Source: Diabrotica undecimpunctata
Taxonomy: Eukaryota > Arthropoda > Insecta > Coleoptera > Chrysomelidae
Length of the DNA: 64,000 bases
Assembly: GCF_040954645.1 (NCBI RefSeq)
Contig: NC_092805.1
Coordinates: forward strand, 21,664,741 to 21,728,740
Direction: 5' to 3'
Shown here: in pieces, positions 10,871 through 22,844 of the stretch
Layout: each line of letters begins with the position of its first letter
Position numbering within the stretch: position 1 is the stretch's first letter
Position numbers and translations under genes: made by a program
The notes under the pieces: generated by a model
The model's input: only the letters and a program-made list of their open reading frames with translations
Told to the model about the DNA's origin: nothing
The model's database searches: none

Positions 10871-11780
10871 ATAAACTCCATTCGCTTAGCTCGGTCAAAT
10901 TTTGACAGATTCATTGTCGGAAAACTACAACACAACAATTCCTACTTCTCAATATTAATAGCTCAAGTATCCTGCTATTACAGACTTCTTTCTTTAAAAA
11001 AAGAAGAATTATTCTAAATAGTCGAAGTGTATACTAAACCCATCAAATTTTGGGTAGTATATATTTAAAAAATATATATATTTAGTTGTTATAATTTAAC
11101 ATAACTATTTATTATATGGTGCAGATAAATAAATATTGATTGTCGGTAATTCGCAAAGTTCTATTTTATTTACTATTTAGTTTGTTTACTATTAATATTG
11201 GCTATGAGTACGGGTGCTTGGTTGTATAGTAATTTCCAGCCACTTTTAGTCTGTCAAAAAGTAACTAACTTCGCAAAAAAATAATTACTAAATTCAGTAG
11301 ACAGTTCGGACTGGGATTAGCGAACCGAGTTTACCTAGAAATTTAATCTCGTATGTATATGAAGTTTCATTTTTTACATCGACTTTTAATGAGCCAAGAT
11401 TTGGGAGGGAATAAAAAATGTTTATAACAATTAATTATAACATTATCTAAGTATGTCTTAATATAAGTCTCTCAAGGTCATCTTTCCAGATTATATTTCT
11501 GAAAAGTTTCTATCTTGGGTCACGCCACATTAATCCTAATTTTTTTCTCCTGAGCAGTTTTCAAAATGTGTAATAATAAAAATTATTTGCTTTTTATATT
11601 TGCTCAAAAGATTTTTCGGTGCAATTAAAAATATGATATAAAATAGCTCGAATGTATAGGTGTAGTATGATTATGATGATGTTAATGAAGAATCTGTGAA
11701 CAGTCACTACAAGGAAACTGTTGCGACGTGTCACTGTTACTGGAAATCACAAACAATCCCGTCTCTATTCTGTGGTTCTT
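10871..11780. other. No recognisable gene
   Basis: Upstream of the host gene and AT-rich. No transposon end or coding segment recognised. Confidence 0.4.
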
Positions 11781-11793
11781 TGATGCGCGTTCG

Positions 11794-11799
11794 TCAGTT
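11794..11799 (+). promoter_or_regulatory. Candidate arthropod initiator (TCAGTT) of the host gene
   Basis: TCAGTT fits the insect Inr consensus and lies 274 bp upstream of the start codon. The interval 11780-12080 is visibly richer in CpG (for example GCGCGTTCGTC, CATTCGCGAG, GTCACGACG) than the flanking AT-rich DNA, as expected at an active promoter. No TATA box is evident. The match is short, so this is a suggestion only. Confidence 0.3.
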
Positions 11800-11911
11800 C
11801 GACATAACCTCAATTTTTTTTATCCGTCGATAGCTATTCGTAGCAGTTTTTAGTTGGTGTGGCGTTAATTTTTGTAGATTAAGACATTCGCGAGTGTTTC
11901 GATCGTTTAAA

Positions 11912-11959
11912 ATGATTTTGCAAAGGTGCAGAATACTTACCAATGTGAAATTAGACTAA
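11912..11959 (+). other. Upstream ORF of 15 codons in the presumed 5' leader
   Basis: ATG at 11912 opens a 15-codon frame ending TAA at 11957-11959, about 110 bases before the main start. If the transcript begins near 11796, this uORF would lie in the leader and could dampen translation. It depends on an unproven transcription start. Confidence 0.3.
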
Positions 11960-12067
11960 AAGTGTTTCGGAACTAATGTGAGATATCGGGAGGTTTACAA
12001 TTGGGGAAAAAGTTAAACGTCACGACGAACATCCTTACTTGTTGAAACACCGATTGCTCTGATTGAT

Positions 12068-12107
12068 ATGGAAACTGTGAAATCTTTTAGCGGAAATTCG
12101 TTCAGAT
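12068..12107 (+). CDS. Host gene, coding exon 1
   Basis: The ATG at 12068 is in good context (GAT before, G after) and opens the peptide METVKSFSGNSFR plus one base of the next codon. The exon ends at a strong donor, T|GTGAGT, at 12108. The single T left over joins with the GC that opens exon 2 to make a cysteine codon, so the frame carries on exactly. There is no signal peptide or membrane segment. Intron 1 is 5.4 kb. I do not recognise the protein. The evidence is the splice signals, the phase agreement across three junctions and the CpG-rich start region. Confidence 0.72.
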
Positions 12108-13861
12108 GTGAGTTTGTTTTTGCCATATTAATAAGTACTGCTGATACTACTCATCCCCAATGTTCACTACAATCGATTTTCATGATCGTGTCATCGTTTC
12201 AATTTAGTCCATTGCATTTTTATTTTAGCAGCAAATTATGCAACCGTACTCTAAGCTACTTTTTGTTATCTTTTATTTCAATTAAAAATAATAGATTTGC
12301 TTGTTTTCAAGTGTATTGGGGCCAAGCCTTTGATATGCACACATGGCATTCATCTACAAAAACAATATTCCTATGAAAAAACAAAACCAGAGATCACAAT
12401 ATATGCCTATTTTGCTTAAAATAGTCATTTTAATTAGGTAGCAAATGTTTTTCTGTACATACGAGGTATATTATAACCTAAAAAACAATGAGTAGCAGTT
12501 TCTGGAACTTTTTTTGCACTTTGTCAAAACATTTTATCCATCATAAAATGTTATTGAAAGCTTATTCATTTTTGTTTATGCCTACAAGAGATTTCCAATA
12601 ATTAATAGAGTTAATTACAAAAAACATAAAATTTGAAAAGAGGTGGATGGTGATGTATTGTTTTTCATCTCACTGCTTCCATGCAAGGTTCACTTATATA
12701 CTAAGATGTGCCATATGAGGAAAACTTGCACTCTACAAAAGCATCTTCAATAATATTTCAAACTATTTAAGCCCTAAATGAGTCTTTTATTTTCCTTAAA
12801 TATATTGATATTGTGAGCAAGCATAAAGTAACAAACTATATCTACAAAACATGTACTTATATTTTTTGTGGTAAAAAAGTAAACTTTTTAGTAGTTGTTT
12901 TTACATATTTAAATATAATTTAGAAACACAATATTAATTTTCATAAACCAGTTCCCAAAAATATGTATTAAATATGGATGGAATACCTTAAATACTTTGC
13001 TAGAAAAAAGGTATATTTTGCAAAGGCAGCATTTTTGCAACCTTTAGAGAACCAGCCTCTTGCGTTTGTAAAGTTCATAACAGTAATGGTAACAAAAAAT
13101 ATCTTTGGCAAGGTTTTATGCCTTTAAGTAATCCATATCTAAACATGCCATCCTTTTTTTCAAGCTACTGTGGTTTTTGACAAAATCATTTAATAAGAAA
13201 TTTTTTCTACTTAACTATTAAGTGTTTTGTGTACACATTTATTCATTTAAGCTTATTTGGATGTACTACAGATTTCTGATTATAAAACATTGTATCCATA
13301 TGTTTTTATCAAACTATCATACTTCTCCCCAATCAAGCCATACTTTTCCCCAAAATCAGATTACCAGTCTTTTGTAAGGATTGCAATTAAATGCACATTA
13401 TGACAAAATATTGTAAGCATATCATCAAAATTTCTGCTAAAATTTAAATAAAAATTCTAGTTCTATTATATACACCAATGTCCTATCAAACACAAATATC
13501 TGTTAAAATTATTGGCACACATGTAGACATGGCATAAGTGAATTATGGACATTTGTATACAAATAACCAGCTTGCAAAGTAAAAAACCAGGCACAACATT
13601 TTGAGAAAAACAAGTACTAGAGTACAAGATATCAGGTTAATACAAAAGAAAATACCTTCATGCATTTTCCTTTCTAAAAAAACCATAATTTAGTAACAAG
13701 TTTGAAATTTACGCATTTAAAACCAAACCACTTATCTTTGTTAGAAGTTCTAGAAACCAAGAAAACACATAGTTCTTAATGACTTTGTGTATAAGTGTTG
13801 GAAGGAGTTTAACTTAAGACAAATAATCAAAAATCTTTAAAAATTGTGTTATGTAATACTT
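12108..13861. other. Intron 1, first part: nothing recognised
   Basis: AT-rich intronic DNA without recognisable transposon or exon. Confidence 0.45.
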
Positions 13862-15950
13862 GAACGACCCTTATGGCCCTGATAATATTCCTACATATTT
13901 CTTAAACATATGTGTTAACAGTTTATATAAAACTTTACATGCATTATTTAATTTATCTTTGAGACTGCACACATTCCCTGGTAACTGACATGACAGTTAT
14001 ATAACTCCTGTATTTAAAAACAGTGACAGAGACAATTAAAAATAATTATAGTTCTGTTATGTTATCTGCCATCCTTAAATTTTTTAAACTAGTTCTAAAG
14101 AAATATTTCACTGGCATTATAGAAAGCTCTAGATTAATGAGTAATTAATCAGGAATTTACTTAGTCAGGGTAAATCTATGTCTTCTAATCTTGTTGTGTA
14201 TCATGATCATTGTCAGAGCTTTTGAGGGAGGGTACCAAGCGGACTCCACATATACTGATTTCTCAAAAGTTATTTGACACAGTAATCCATAATTTGCTCA
14301 TCTTTAAATTAATAAGTATTGGCTTTTCTGAGTGGATTCTTTCAAGGTTAAGTAGTTGTCTTGATAAAAGAGTTCAGTTTGTTTGTATAGGTTCACTTTC
14401 GATTCCCATCTTAGTCAGTTCAGGGGTCCCACAAAGTTCGCATGTGGGTCCTCTTCTGTTTAACTTGTTTATTAATGATATTTCTGATGTAATAAAGATT
14501 CAAACCTATCTGACTGTCTAAGGATCCAAGAAGACCAGACTTCCCTCTGTAATTGGTCTCTTTCCGAAAGTCACCAGTTAAATAAAGATAAGTGTTTTGT
14601 CATATCCTTTAGCAACTCTAAAAATAATGTGATTGTCTGTCACATTAATACAAGTCTTCTCTCAAGAGTGTCTAAAATAAGAGATTTGGTGGTGTTATTT
14701 GACAATTTCTTGTCATTTATCCCTCGCATCAACAATTTGTCAAATATAGCATACTATAATCTAGTTTTTATCACAACAAACTCTTAAGATTTTTCGGTAC
14801 CCACATATAGAATTATATATCTTACTTTTGTCAGTAGCATCCTGTCTGATGGTTCTATAGTATGGTGATTGTACTATTTTAACATAAGTACACCCTTGAA
14901 AAAATTCAAAATAAGTTGCTCCAGATTTGTGCTTATAGATTAAACATACAGAACATATCTTAAGTGGAACTATAGGAACTATATATATAACTCTTCGGAA
15001 CTAAATGAGATCTAGTTTTTCTCTATAAACTCATTGACCACACCACTGACTTTGCTGATTTATCAAGTCTTATCAACTTTTAATGTAGTACTAGAATTCT
15101 TAGAGACATGCCTTTGTTTTCTATAAAATACTATCACACAAACAATAATAAGTGCTTTTATGCATACAAAGACTTAATGAAAAGTAAGTTACTGAATCGT
15201 GAGTCTAAGCTGAGAATCTATAAAACAGTAATTAGACCAGTGGTCACATATGGATGTGAAACGTGGACCCTCTCAACCACTGATGAAAATCAACTAAGAA
15301 TATTTGAGCGCAAAATACTAAGGAAGATATTTGGACCAACCCAATGCAGCGATAGTTCGTGGAGAATTAAAATGAACCACGAGCTGGATGAACTAATGCA
15401 GAGCGCAGATATTGTCAGATTTGTAAAATCACAAAGACTAAACTTGCTTGGTCACCTAGAAAGAATGCCAGATAATCGAGCTGTAAAAGTAGTCCAGAGA
15501 TGGAAGCCCCAAGGAAACAGAACAAGAGGAAGGCCCCGTAAAAGATGGATAGACGACATAGAGAGGGATCTTAAAACCATGAACATCAGGCAGTGGCGAA
15601 GGAAAGTATCCGACAGGGCAGAATGGAAGAACATTGTTAAGCAGGCCAAGACTCACAAAGGGTTGTAGCGCCATTAGAAGAAGAAGAAGACTATCACACA
15701 AACCATGACAATTTCTCTTCTATGAACAGAATTCACACACTAGAAAATTACTTTAATTAATCTTATGATCTGGTGGATTTAAAATCTGTATTGTATAAAT
15801 TGGAGTATTCATTTCATTTTAATAAGATTTTCAGGAAAAAGTAATTTATTTTAATTTAATCATTTGTTTAGCATTAGGTACTTAATCATTATTTAATAGT
15901 TTTTAGTATTTTTGTAAAAATAGGGACATCTCATGAATAAAAAAAAATAA
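13862..15950 (+). mobile_element. Jockey-type LINE relic in intron 1
   Basis: The + strand carries a broken Jockey-group ORF2. It starts with GPDNIPTYFLNICVNSLYKT and a GLFN-like helix. After frame breaks come a KLFDTVIHNLLIFKLISIGF core, the SGVPQSSHVGPLLFNLFIND turn (14420-14480) and ISDV. The YADD box is destroyed by a frameshift. Next are the thumb (SKIRDLGVLF-like near 14670), then an interruption by an RTE copy at 15144-15689 and the 3' end. A run of A at about 15940-15948 next to AATAAA looks like the tail. It lies in the same orientation as the host gene. Confidence 0.75.
15144..15689 (+). mobile_element. RTE-like LINE 3' fragment with 14-bp target duplication
   Basis: The insertion is bounded by ACTATCACACAAAC at 15130-15143 and 15690-15703. 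It encodes an open thumb and C-terminal region: YKTVIRPVVTYGCETWTLST, ERKILRKIFGP, GHLERMPDNRA, GRPRKRWIDDIERDL and a stop at 15668. It ends in an (AAG)n tail, typical of target-primed RTE insertion. It is heavily 5'-truncated (546 bp) and sits within the Jockey relic, so it is younger than that element. Confidence 0.9.
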
Positions 15951-16988
15951 ATATTGTAATTATTTAGAAAATTAAAGAAAAGCAATTTTGATTTTAAAAA
16001 ATGAAGCTCATCCATTATATTTCACAAAATAATAGAAGAAAACCTCTTCACAAGTATTACATAATACATATTAATTCACAAGAATTACAAATTAAGTACA
16101 TGGGAAATCTTCTCCCAGTTCTAATTGACAGAACTTTTTGTAACACATCTATAATTATATAAGTTGCAATATGACACTCAATATTATTAATTTATTAGCA
16201 TATTGTATATTTTTGGAATTTGTCAAAGATCAGTATCATTAAAATCTTAGTATATTTTTACATCCATTGCATTTACAGCCACTATATTGGTATTTTTATA
16301 TAATTTACCACTTGACTATATAATTTGAATTTAATCCTAACAAAATGTTTTTAATTTGCTGAATTCTTGCTTTGATAATTTCATTTTTTAACCTTTTTTA
16401 TAAATCATGTTTCTAATAATAGATGCAAAAGTATCTCATATACTTCTTGTAGAACCATACCCTTTTTTTGGCCTAGGCTGCTATTCTACATTAAAGCAAT
16501 ACAGTAGTTTAGGAATTTGAGGAAATATAAACATTTTGACTGACAAAGCTGCTGTCAGATATAAAATTAAATTAGTGATAAAAATTATATGAATCTAAAA
16601 AGGAAAAGATACAAATGTATAATAAGCACCTCTCTTTCCAATAGAATGAGATTCCCAATTAACACAGTACAACCTCAATAATTATCCTATTAAATATCCA
16701 GAAAATGTAGCTGATCAGACAGTTTATTATATGATGCACAGTGAAAGATGAGCCGCTTATGTTATCAGAACAGTAGTTATTGATATAAGTTGAGTGATCA
16801 TTATCAAATTTCCTTCAAATTTAGCAGTAAAAACAAATAAAAAAGTTGGAATTAGAACAAAGATTAAAATATTCCATCCTTTCCCATTTCTTTATGTACA
16901 TGAATTCTCAGTTTTTTAACAAAAAACATATTTGCAAAAGTGGTCACAGAAAAAGATTTTTCCTAAAACAATAATCTCACTACATCAC
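15951..16988. other. Intron 1, later part: nothing recognised
   Basis: AT-rich intronic sequence between the Jockey tail and the foldback element. Confidence 0.4.
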
Positions 16989-16992
16989 TTAA

Positions 16993-17341
16993 GGGAAAAG
17001 GCGCAAAATGTCGCTTGTCAAAATGTTCAATGTGTTTTAAATGTATTCATTTTTTTCAAATCGTGAGAAAACTAATAAGTATATTTGAAAAATTTAAATG
17101 CAGAATGAAAGATTATGTTATTACTGAGGGGTGAAAACCCAGACTTTTAATTTCAAATATCTCATTCAAAAGAAACTTTTTGGTTATTCTAAGGGACTTT
17201 CGGCCCTCAGTAATAATGCCATCTTTCATTCTGTGTTTAAATTTTTCAAAAATACTTATTAGTTTTCCCAGGATTCGAAAAAAATTAATATATTTAAAAT
17301 GCATTGAACATTTTGACAGGCGACATTTTGCGCCTATGCCC
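16993..17341. mobile_element. 349-bp foldback MITE with TTAA duplication
   Basis: The ends are GGGAAAAGGCGCAAAATGTC and the complement of GGGCATAGGCGCAAAATGTC. The inverted arms run about 150 bases, nearly to the centre. TTAA flanks both ends (16989-16992 and 17342-17345), and the element starts GGG and ends CCC. TTAA targeting suggests mobilisation by a piggyBac-like transposase. It lies 190 bp before exon 2, inside intron 1. Confidence 0.8.
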
Positions 17342-17531
17342 TTAATTTTTACTTCATAAAGTGTTTTCATACATTTTTACAGGTTAAATCTAATGTTTTT
17401 TTAATTTAAAAATATTTTTGAAAATGATTTCCAGACAGGTAAAATGTAATTCAAGTTACAATCAATTATGGTTTAATGTCCTTTAAAATAGTAGCTAGAT
17501 ATTAATATTAACCCCTATTTTCTTTTTCTAG

Positions 17532-17768
17532 GCAGCCTACCATGTGATGTAAACTCCAGTGTTATTAATCCCAACATTCATTCTTTTATTAAAGAAGTAA
17601 AGAAAAGTCAAGCTGCTATTAAGGATAAGGAATACACCACTGCAGATATTGAGACAGATTCAGAAAACCAGAGGCTTCTAGATAATGATGTTTTAGGGCA
17701 AAACTATCAAGAATCACAGGAGATCACTATTGTTCCGAGGTTTACAACAAAAGCTACATTACAAATTG
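17532..17768 (+). CDS. Host gene, coding exon 2
   Basis: The acceptor TTTTTCTAG|GC is preceded by a pyrimidine tract and the donor is ATTG|GTGAGTG. The GC completes the codon begun in exon 1. The exon encodes residues 15-92, beginning SLPCDVNSSVINPNIHSF and including KEVKKSQAAIKDKEYTTADI, a polar, acidic stretch (ETDSENQRLLDNDVLGQ) and ITIVPRFTTKATLQI. It ends with one base of residue 93. Composition suggests a soluble, partly disordered N-terminal region. No transposon motif is present, and codon use and charge differ from the surrounding LINE relics. Confidence 0.78.
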
Positions 17769-18481
17769 GTGAGTGATTTGTTACAAATAATGTATCATAA
17801 TCACAGGTTTTAGTGTTATTTATTTCTTTGTCTTTTGGCATTTTTTTATTCTTGGAAGTTCTCATTAACCCCTAGCAAATCAGAAGATTCTATAATCATT
17901 CTATTATTGATTGGTAAATCAATAATCAATAATACTAAGAATGATGACTAATATCCCATGAAAATGTCTTCAAACTTAACCCTGGACACCAATTTACATA
18001 TACAATATGTACCAGAACTTTATAACTAACCAACATCAAAAGGAAACTGAATATATTTGGCATACAGTTAACTAAATTCCAGAGAACCATAGGCATTTGC
18101 TTCAAGCCTTAGTTCTTACTAACCTTTTATCAAGTACCTTTATATTTAGTATACATTGTAAAAAACTATATACATATTTATAAATAAACAAAACATTTTT
18201 TTCTTTTGAATTCCTCTTTTGCTTGGATAGAAATAGGTTCATTTTTAATTTTTATGTATTTACATGGTTGCTCCCCACTTTGGATGTGTCTCATTAATTT
18301 TAAATGCCTTAATTTTGAATATCTGATTACATTTTCTCTGCCCATTTCATATTCCTTTTTTTGTTTTTTAGCTCTACTGCACTGTGTTTCTAGAATTTTT
18401 CTTATTAATTATACTTTTGGAAGTCCTTACAATTTATCTTCCTGATCTTTAATAAATGAATATCTTTACATCATAACACAT

Positions 18482-18620
18482 ATCAACGATTTCCGAAGTG
18501 GAAATTGAAATGTCAATAAACTTACTTTAACCTTTAATTGTGGCTTATTGCCATTTAAATAGTAATTACTTTAACATGCCACAAGAAAATAGCTTCAGAA
18601 CAATATTAACACATATAGAG
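18482..18620 (+). repeat. Dispersed repeat R1 in intron 2, probable Penelope-type terminus
   Basis: The segment contains the hairpin ATTTCC-GAAGT-GGAAAT followed by TGAAA(T)GTCAATAAAC, then a block with TGTGGCTTATTGCC and CACAAGAAAATAGCTTCAGA. Copies occur at 32858-32950 and, in inverted pair form, at 58055-58295. Partial matches lie near 24570 and 27600. The hairpin-then-GAAAC layout resembles the terminal repeats of Penelope-like elements. Confidence 0.6.
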
Positions 18621-18935
18621 GGTATAATTAGTGTTTATTGTTTAACAAAAACATAAATTTCTTATTTTTGTCTTCCAAATATCTTAATAGTTTAAAAAAA
18701 AATCAGTTTTCACTTAAATTTGCAATAACTTTTTTGTTTATGATGCGATTTTAACTCACAAAGACGTCTCTACTTAGTGCTTTTGATATGTTTAATCCTC
18801 ATAAAATATTCCAAATTATGTCTTATCTATAGTTTTTGCTATATACACGAATTACTGAGTACTTCTTGATGTTTTTTAACATGCCTTATTGATTATTTGT
18901 AAAAGTGTTATAACTTTGAAACTTCTTTCTAATAG

Positions 18936-19081
18936 CTGCTACCCCAGTGGATGAGCCGATCTCCTTTGATTTAGACACCATTGCTGATAGCAAGAAACCT
19001 CCTGAACTAGTAGATCCTAACAAGGTGCTGCACAGCAAATATAGTGTCTTTTTTCCTACATATAGAAGTACAGAAGATAGG
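18936..19081 (+). CDS. Host gene, coding exon 3
   Basis: Acceptor TTCTTTCTAATAG|CT and donor GATAGG|GTAAGTG. Its first two bases complete alanine 93. The exon then encodes residues 94-141: AATPVDEPISFDLDTIADSK, KPPELVDPNKVLHSKYSVFF and PTYRSTEDR. It ends in phase 0. The run KYSVFFPTYR is the most hydrophobic patch, but it is too short for a membrane span. Joined with exons 1 and 2, the frame stays open over 423 bases. The function is unknown. Confidence 0.78.
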
Positions 19082-19523
19082 GTAAGTGTTTAATTTGATT
19101 TAATTGTGAAAATTTGTCAATTCTTTTATGCAGGATTGTATATGTACTGGAGATATTTAATGTAGATGTAATAATAATATACAGGGTGTTAGTAAATAAG
19201 TGGGACAAACTTCAGGGAGCGATTCTGCATGAAAAAATAATGACAATTTGCTATATAAACATATTACACATCTCAGTTGGCTTAATTGACCTCAGATGGC
19301 TGGTATCTTCCTCAGGACACTAACATCTTATAATATGTTTTCAATGTATATTGATATGTATCAATATGTTTTTGTATGATAACACCGAAAATGTTCTAAA
19401 ATTTTTAATATGTTCGGATAATTTTAAATTTTATAAACTAGGTGTAAATCTATAATTTTTTGATTAGATTTTATATACCTTTTAAAAACAACAAATATTT
19501 TCAAAAATTATTGTCCATCTTCT

Positions 19524-20513
19524 TCTTACGATGCCCTCTCCATTACTTAAGGTTGGCTATAACTACAGCAAATTGCCCTCTATCTTAAGCTGTTCTTAGT
19601 ATTGAATATGTGTCCATGCCTGTCAAGTCTCTTACATTTTTCGTCCAGAAGCATTTTCTTCTTCCTGGACCTCTTCTTCCTTCCACTTTCCCTTCCATTA
19701 TCAGTCGTAGGAAGTTGTATTTATCTCCTCTGTAAATATGTCCTAAATAACTCGTTTTTCTGGTTTTTACAATATTTAGGAGTTCTCTCTCAATCCCCAT
19801 TCTTCTCAGCACCTCCTTGTTGGTTGCGTGCTCTGTCCAAGAGATCTTCAGCATCCTTCGAAAAAACCCACATCTCAAAGGCTTCTATATGTCTCATACT
19901 TGTGATTCCGAGGGTCCATGTTTCCACTCCGTATAGCAATATGGAATAAATGAATGTTTTTACAAATTGGTATCGGATATCCAACGATAAGGTAGAGTTT
20001 ATTAGGAATTTTTTCATTCTTTAAAAAGTGGACCTAGTATACTCTATATGAGCACGCATTTCAACTTCGTAGTCAAGATCGTTTGTTATCCAACGACCAG
20101 GATACTGGAATTTTTGTACGGGTTCTATCTTTTTGTTGTAGATACGAATATTAATGTCGGCATTTGGTGCACGTGTAACGGCCATTACTTTTGTTTTATT
20201 TGTGTTTATAGTCAGCCCCAAGCTATCTCCCTTTCTGGTTATGGCATTCAAAAGTCGTTGCAAACCCTCAGCACTGTCTTCAATAATGACGGTGTCTTCT
20301 GCGTATCTTAAGTTGTTTACATATTCTCCGTTGAATTTTATTCCTTCAATATTTTCAAGGGCATTTTGGAAGATCTTTTAGGAATACATATATTAAACAG
20401 TTGTGGAGAAAGTACACAGCCCTGGCGAACTCCTCTTTTTATTGTCATTTCTGCTGTCATACGATTGTCTATTTTAATTATTTGATCCCAATATAGGTTT
20501 TTAATAAGGGCCA
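19524..20513 (-). pseudogene. RTE-like LINE reverse transcriptase relic in intron 3
   Basis: On the minus strand from 20513: TVALIKNLYWDQ, IKRGVRQGCVLSPQLFNIYS, a catalytic box LRYAEDTVIIED in which the second aspartate-pair position reads E, KTKVMAVTRAPNADINIRIY, and a FQYPGRWI-like block. A new frame follows with the thumb YSILLYGVETWTLGITSM, and a third gives YLGHIYRGDKYNFLRLIMEG and GRRGPGRRKCFW. It ends with an (AAG)n tail at about 19520-19530. It is broken by at least three frameshifts and 5'-truncated. Confidence 0.75.
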
Positions 20514-20973
20514 CCGTGTTATGTTAGGATTTCTATGAGTTCTGTGTGTTTTACTCAGAGAACAAAGAATGAAATTTAATGGCTGAAACTTTTAGGATGG
20601 TCGGATGATTAGTACAACTTATTTCAGACTTAAACTTGTGTTCTGCGTCGATATGACTCATAGCTCTTTAGAAAATGGATTACCTCTAGCAGTATTTTTT
20701 TAAAAAAAATTATGAGAAGTTTTAAATTGTGGTAAAATTAAGTGAAGTCTAAAAAGTTTTTACAAGCGTATTAGAATGCCAATCAGTTTTTTAATTAATA
20801 TTTACCTTTTCAAATAAGCGGGATATTACATTTAAATAATAACACAGCTGGAGAGATACCGTATAACTCATTTTTATGAGGGACGAAAATAATGAGCAAT
20901 AAAGTAAAGATGATTAATTTATTAATATCTGCAAGACAATTAAAATAAAAACTGATATATATATATATATATA
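20514..20973. other. No recognisable gene; (TA)n at 20955-20976
   Basis: AT-rich intronic sequence ending in a short TA microsatellite that abuts the palindrome. Confidence 0.45.
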
Positions 20974-21728
20974 TATGTAAATACTTTTTTCTTTTTGGGT
21001 GTGGTAGTCAATAAAAAATAGAGCTTTGCTAAGGCGTACTATTTATTCTGAATCCAAGCTTTCGGTGGTTTTTTGCCACCTTTATCAAGGTCTACAAAGA
21101 AAATTACTATGAAGTAACAAAATGAATGGTGCCAAAAAGGCTGTAAAAAACTATAAAAAACTTACCCGAATGTAAGATTCGTGGCATAAACAACAACGTT
21201 AAATAACATGATAAAACTGAGGTTGCAACTAAACTTAAAAATGTTACTGTTAAAAAACACTTTAAAAATTACTAAAAACGTTAAAAGTTAAAAACAAAAT
21301 GTAGGACGACATGTTGAAAACCGTCGTCGTTGCAGGCTTGATTTCAGTGTTATACTGAAATCAAGCCTGCAACGACGACGGTTTTCAACATGTCGTCCTA
21401 CATTTTGTTTTTAACTTTTAACGTTTTTAGTAATTTTTAAAGTGTTTTTTAACAGTAACATTTTTAAGTTTAGTTGCAACCTCAGTTTTATCATGTTATT
21501 TAACGTTGTTGTTTATGCCACGAATCTTACATTCGGGTAAGTTTTTTATAGTTTTTTACAGCCTTTTTGGCACCATTCATTTTGTTACTTCATAGTAATT
21601 TTCTTTGTAGACCTTGATAAAGGTGGCAAAAAACCACCGAAAGCTTGGATTCAGAATAAATAGTACGCCTTAGCAAAGCTCTATTTTTTATTGACTACCA
21701 CACCCAAAAAGAAAAAAGTATTTACATA
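20974..21728. repeat. 755-bp perfect palindrome built from a Penelope-type terminus
   Basis: Arms 20974-21348 and 21354-21728 (375 bp each) are inverted copies with a 5-bp spacer (GTTAT). I found no mismatch and no length difference between them. Each arm holds GATAAAGGTGGCAAAAAACC followed by ACCGAAAGC, that is the hairpin GGTGG-CAAAAAA-CCACC followed by GAAA. That is the layout seen at other Penelope-like termini in this window. The left edge touches a TA microsatellite and another begins 40 bp to the right. No protein is encoded. Confidence 0.9.
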
Positions 21729-21765
21729 TTTTTTCCAAACTAGTCAAAAAACTTTGGACTACTTT

Positions 21766-21768
<3 letters not shown>

Positions 21769-21820
<52 letters not shown>
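21769..21820. repeat. (TA)n microsatellite
   Basis: About 26 TA units, 40 bp beyond the right arm of the palindrome. Confidence 0.95.
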
Positions 21821-21828
<8 letters not shown>

Positions 21829-21829
21829 C

Positions 21830-22499
21830 ATATATATTATGATATTTTAATTTATTTCTGTTAAAACTTAATAAACAATGGTAAAAAATATTTTTTCGTG
21901 AAATGCTCTTGTCATTAATGGTTGTACATAAGCTAAAACATAAAATAACGGACTTAATATATTTCAAAACAACAACATATTATTCATGTGTTATCTATTC
22001 ATATTTACGACACTAATAGACCAACCAATAAAATTATTTTCATGTGTAAAATCATTGAAACATTTATGAAAATTGCTGTAATATTTAGGTGAGGTGAAGT
22101 TTAGTCATCAGTTTCGGTCGTTGTGATATATTGAGAAATGTACCGCGTCATGAGAAAGAATTTGTGTATTAAAACTTTTGAATAAACAAAAAAGTGATTG
22201 AAAATTTGAGAGGAAAGTGAGTGTTTTTATATAATTTTTAATAATCGATAAAACCATATGAAACTTTCCCAAATTGTGAGTTTTTATAACTTTGAAATAG
22301 ATATTTTAGTCTTTCCCCAGCATGGCTCTTTGAAAATGTACTTTTTTTTTATAAAACCCTAAATTTTCCAAAAATTACTGGTTCAATAGAGTCCATCTTA
22401 TGCACATAATACAATACAACTATTGGCACATAACACGGAACACTTTTATAAAGAACTTACATGTTCTGCAAAATCTAGCATAAATATACAGATTATAAT
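21830..22499. other. No recognisable gene
   Basis: AT-rich intronic sequence. Confidence 0.4.
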
Positions 22500-22768
22500 C
22501 CCAACAACATGCTAGTCAGTTTTGATGAATCTTTAAATAATATAATACCTTCTCAGTGGGAGTTACTGGAACAATGCATCAAACTCCTTAAACTGCTCGA
22601 AGAGATTACTAAAATACCAGTACAAATATTTCTTGCATTTCCGAAGTGATTCCACAGGTTGTTACAATGTTGAAATACCTAGAGGATGAAGAGACTGCAA
22701 ATATAACAGCAAATTTATTGAGAATGAAAAATGATTCAAATTCGATTAAAATGACAAATATTTCTTAA
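22500..22768 (+). pseudogene. hAT transposase fragment (ZBED-like)
   Basis: The + strand reads SQWELLEQCIKLLKLLEEIT, then after a frame break a CISEVIPQVVTMLKYLED block and a stop. This resembles the helical segment just before the hAT C-terminal dimerisation domain (W-x-LLE...LL.P...T.....P.....IP......L). The catalytic and BED-finger regions are missing, and no TIRs were found. Confidence 0.5.
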
Positions 22769-22844
22769 AAATAAATTATTAACGGCATAAATTAAAAAAT
22801 TTATTCTAAAAAATAACAATTTTATAATTTTAATTAAAACTGTT

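Noticed and set aside
19182..19320. ACAGGGTGTTAGTAAATAAG and the GGAACACCCTGTAACTG at 63819 as two ends of one element
   Set aside because: CAGGGTGT is common at many unrelated insect repeat ends. The sites are 44 kb apart and nothing else matches.
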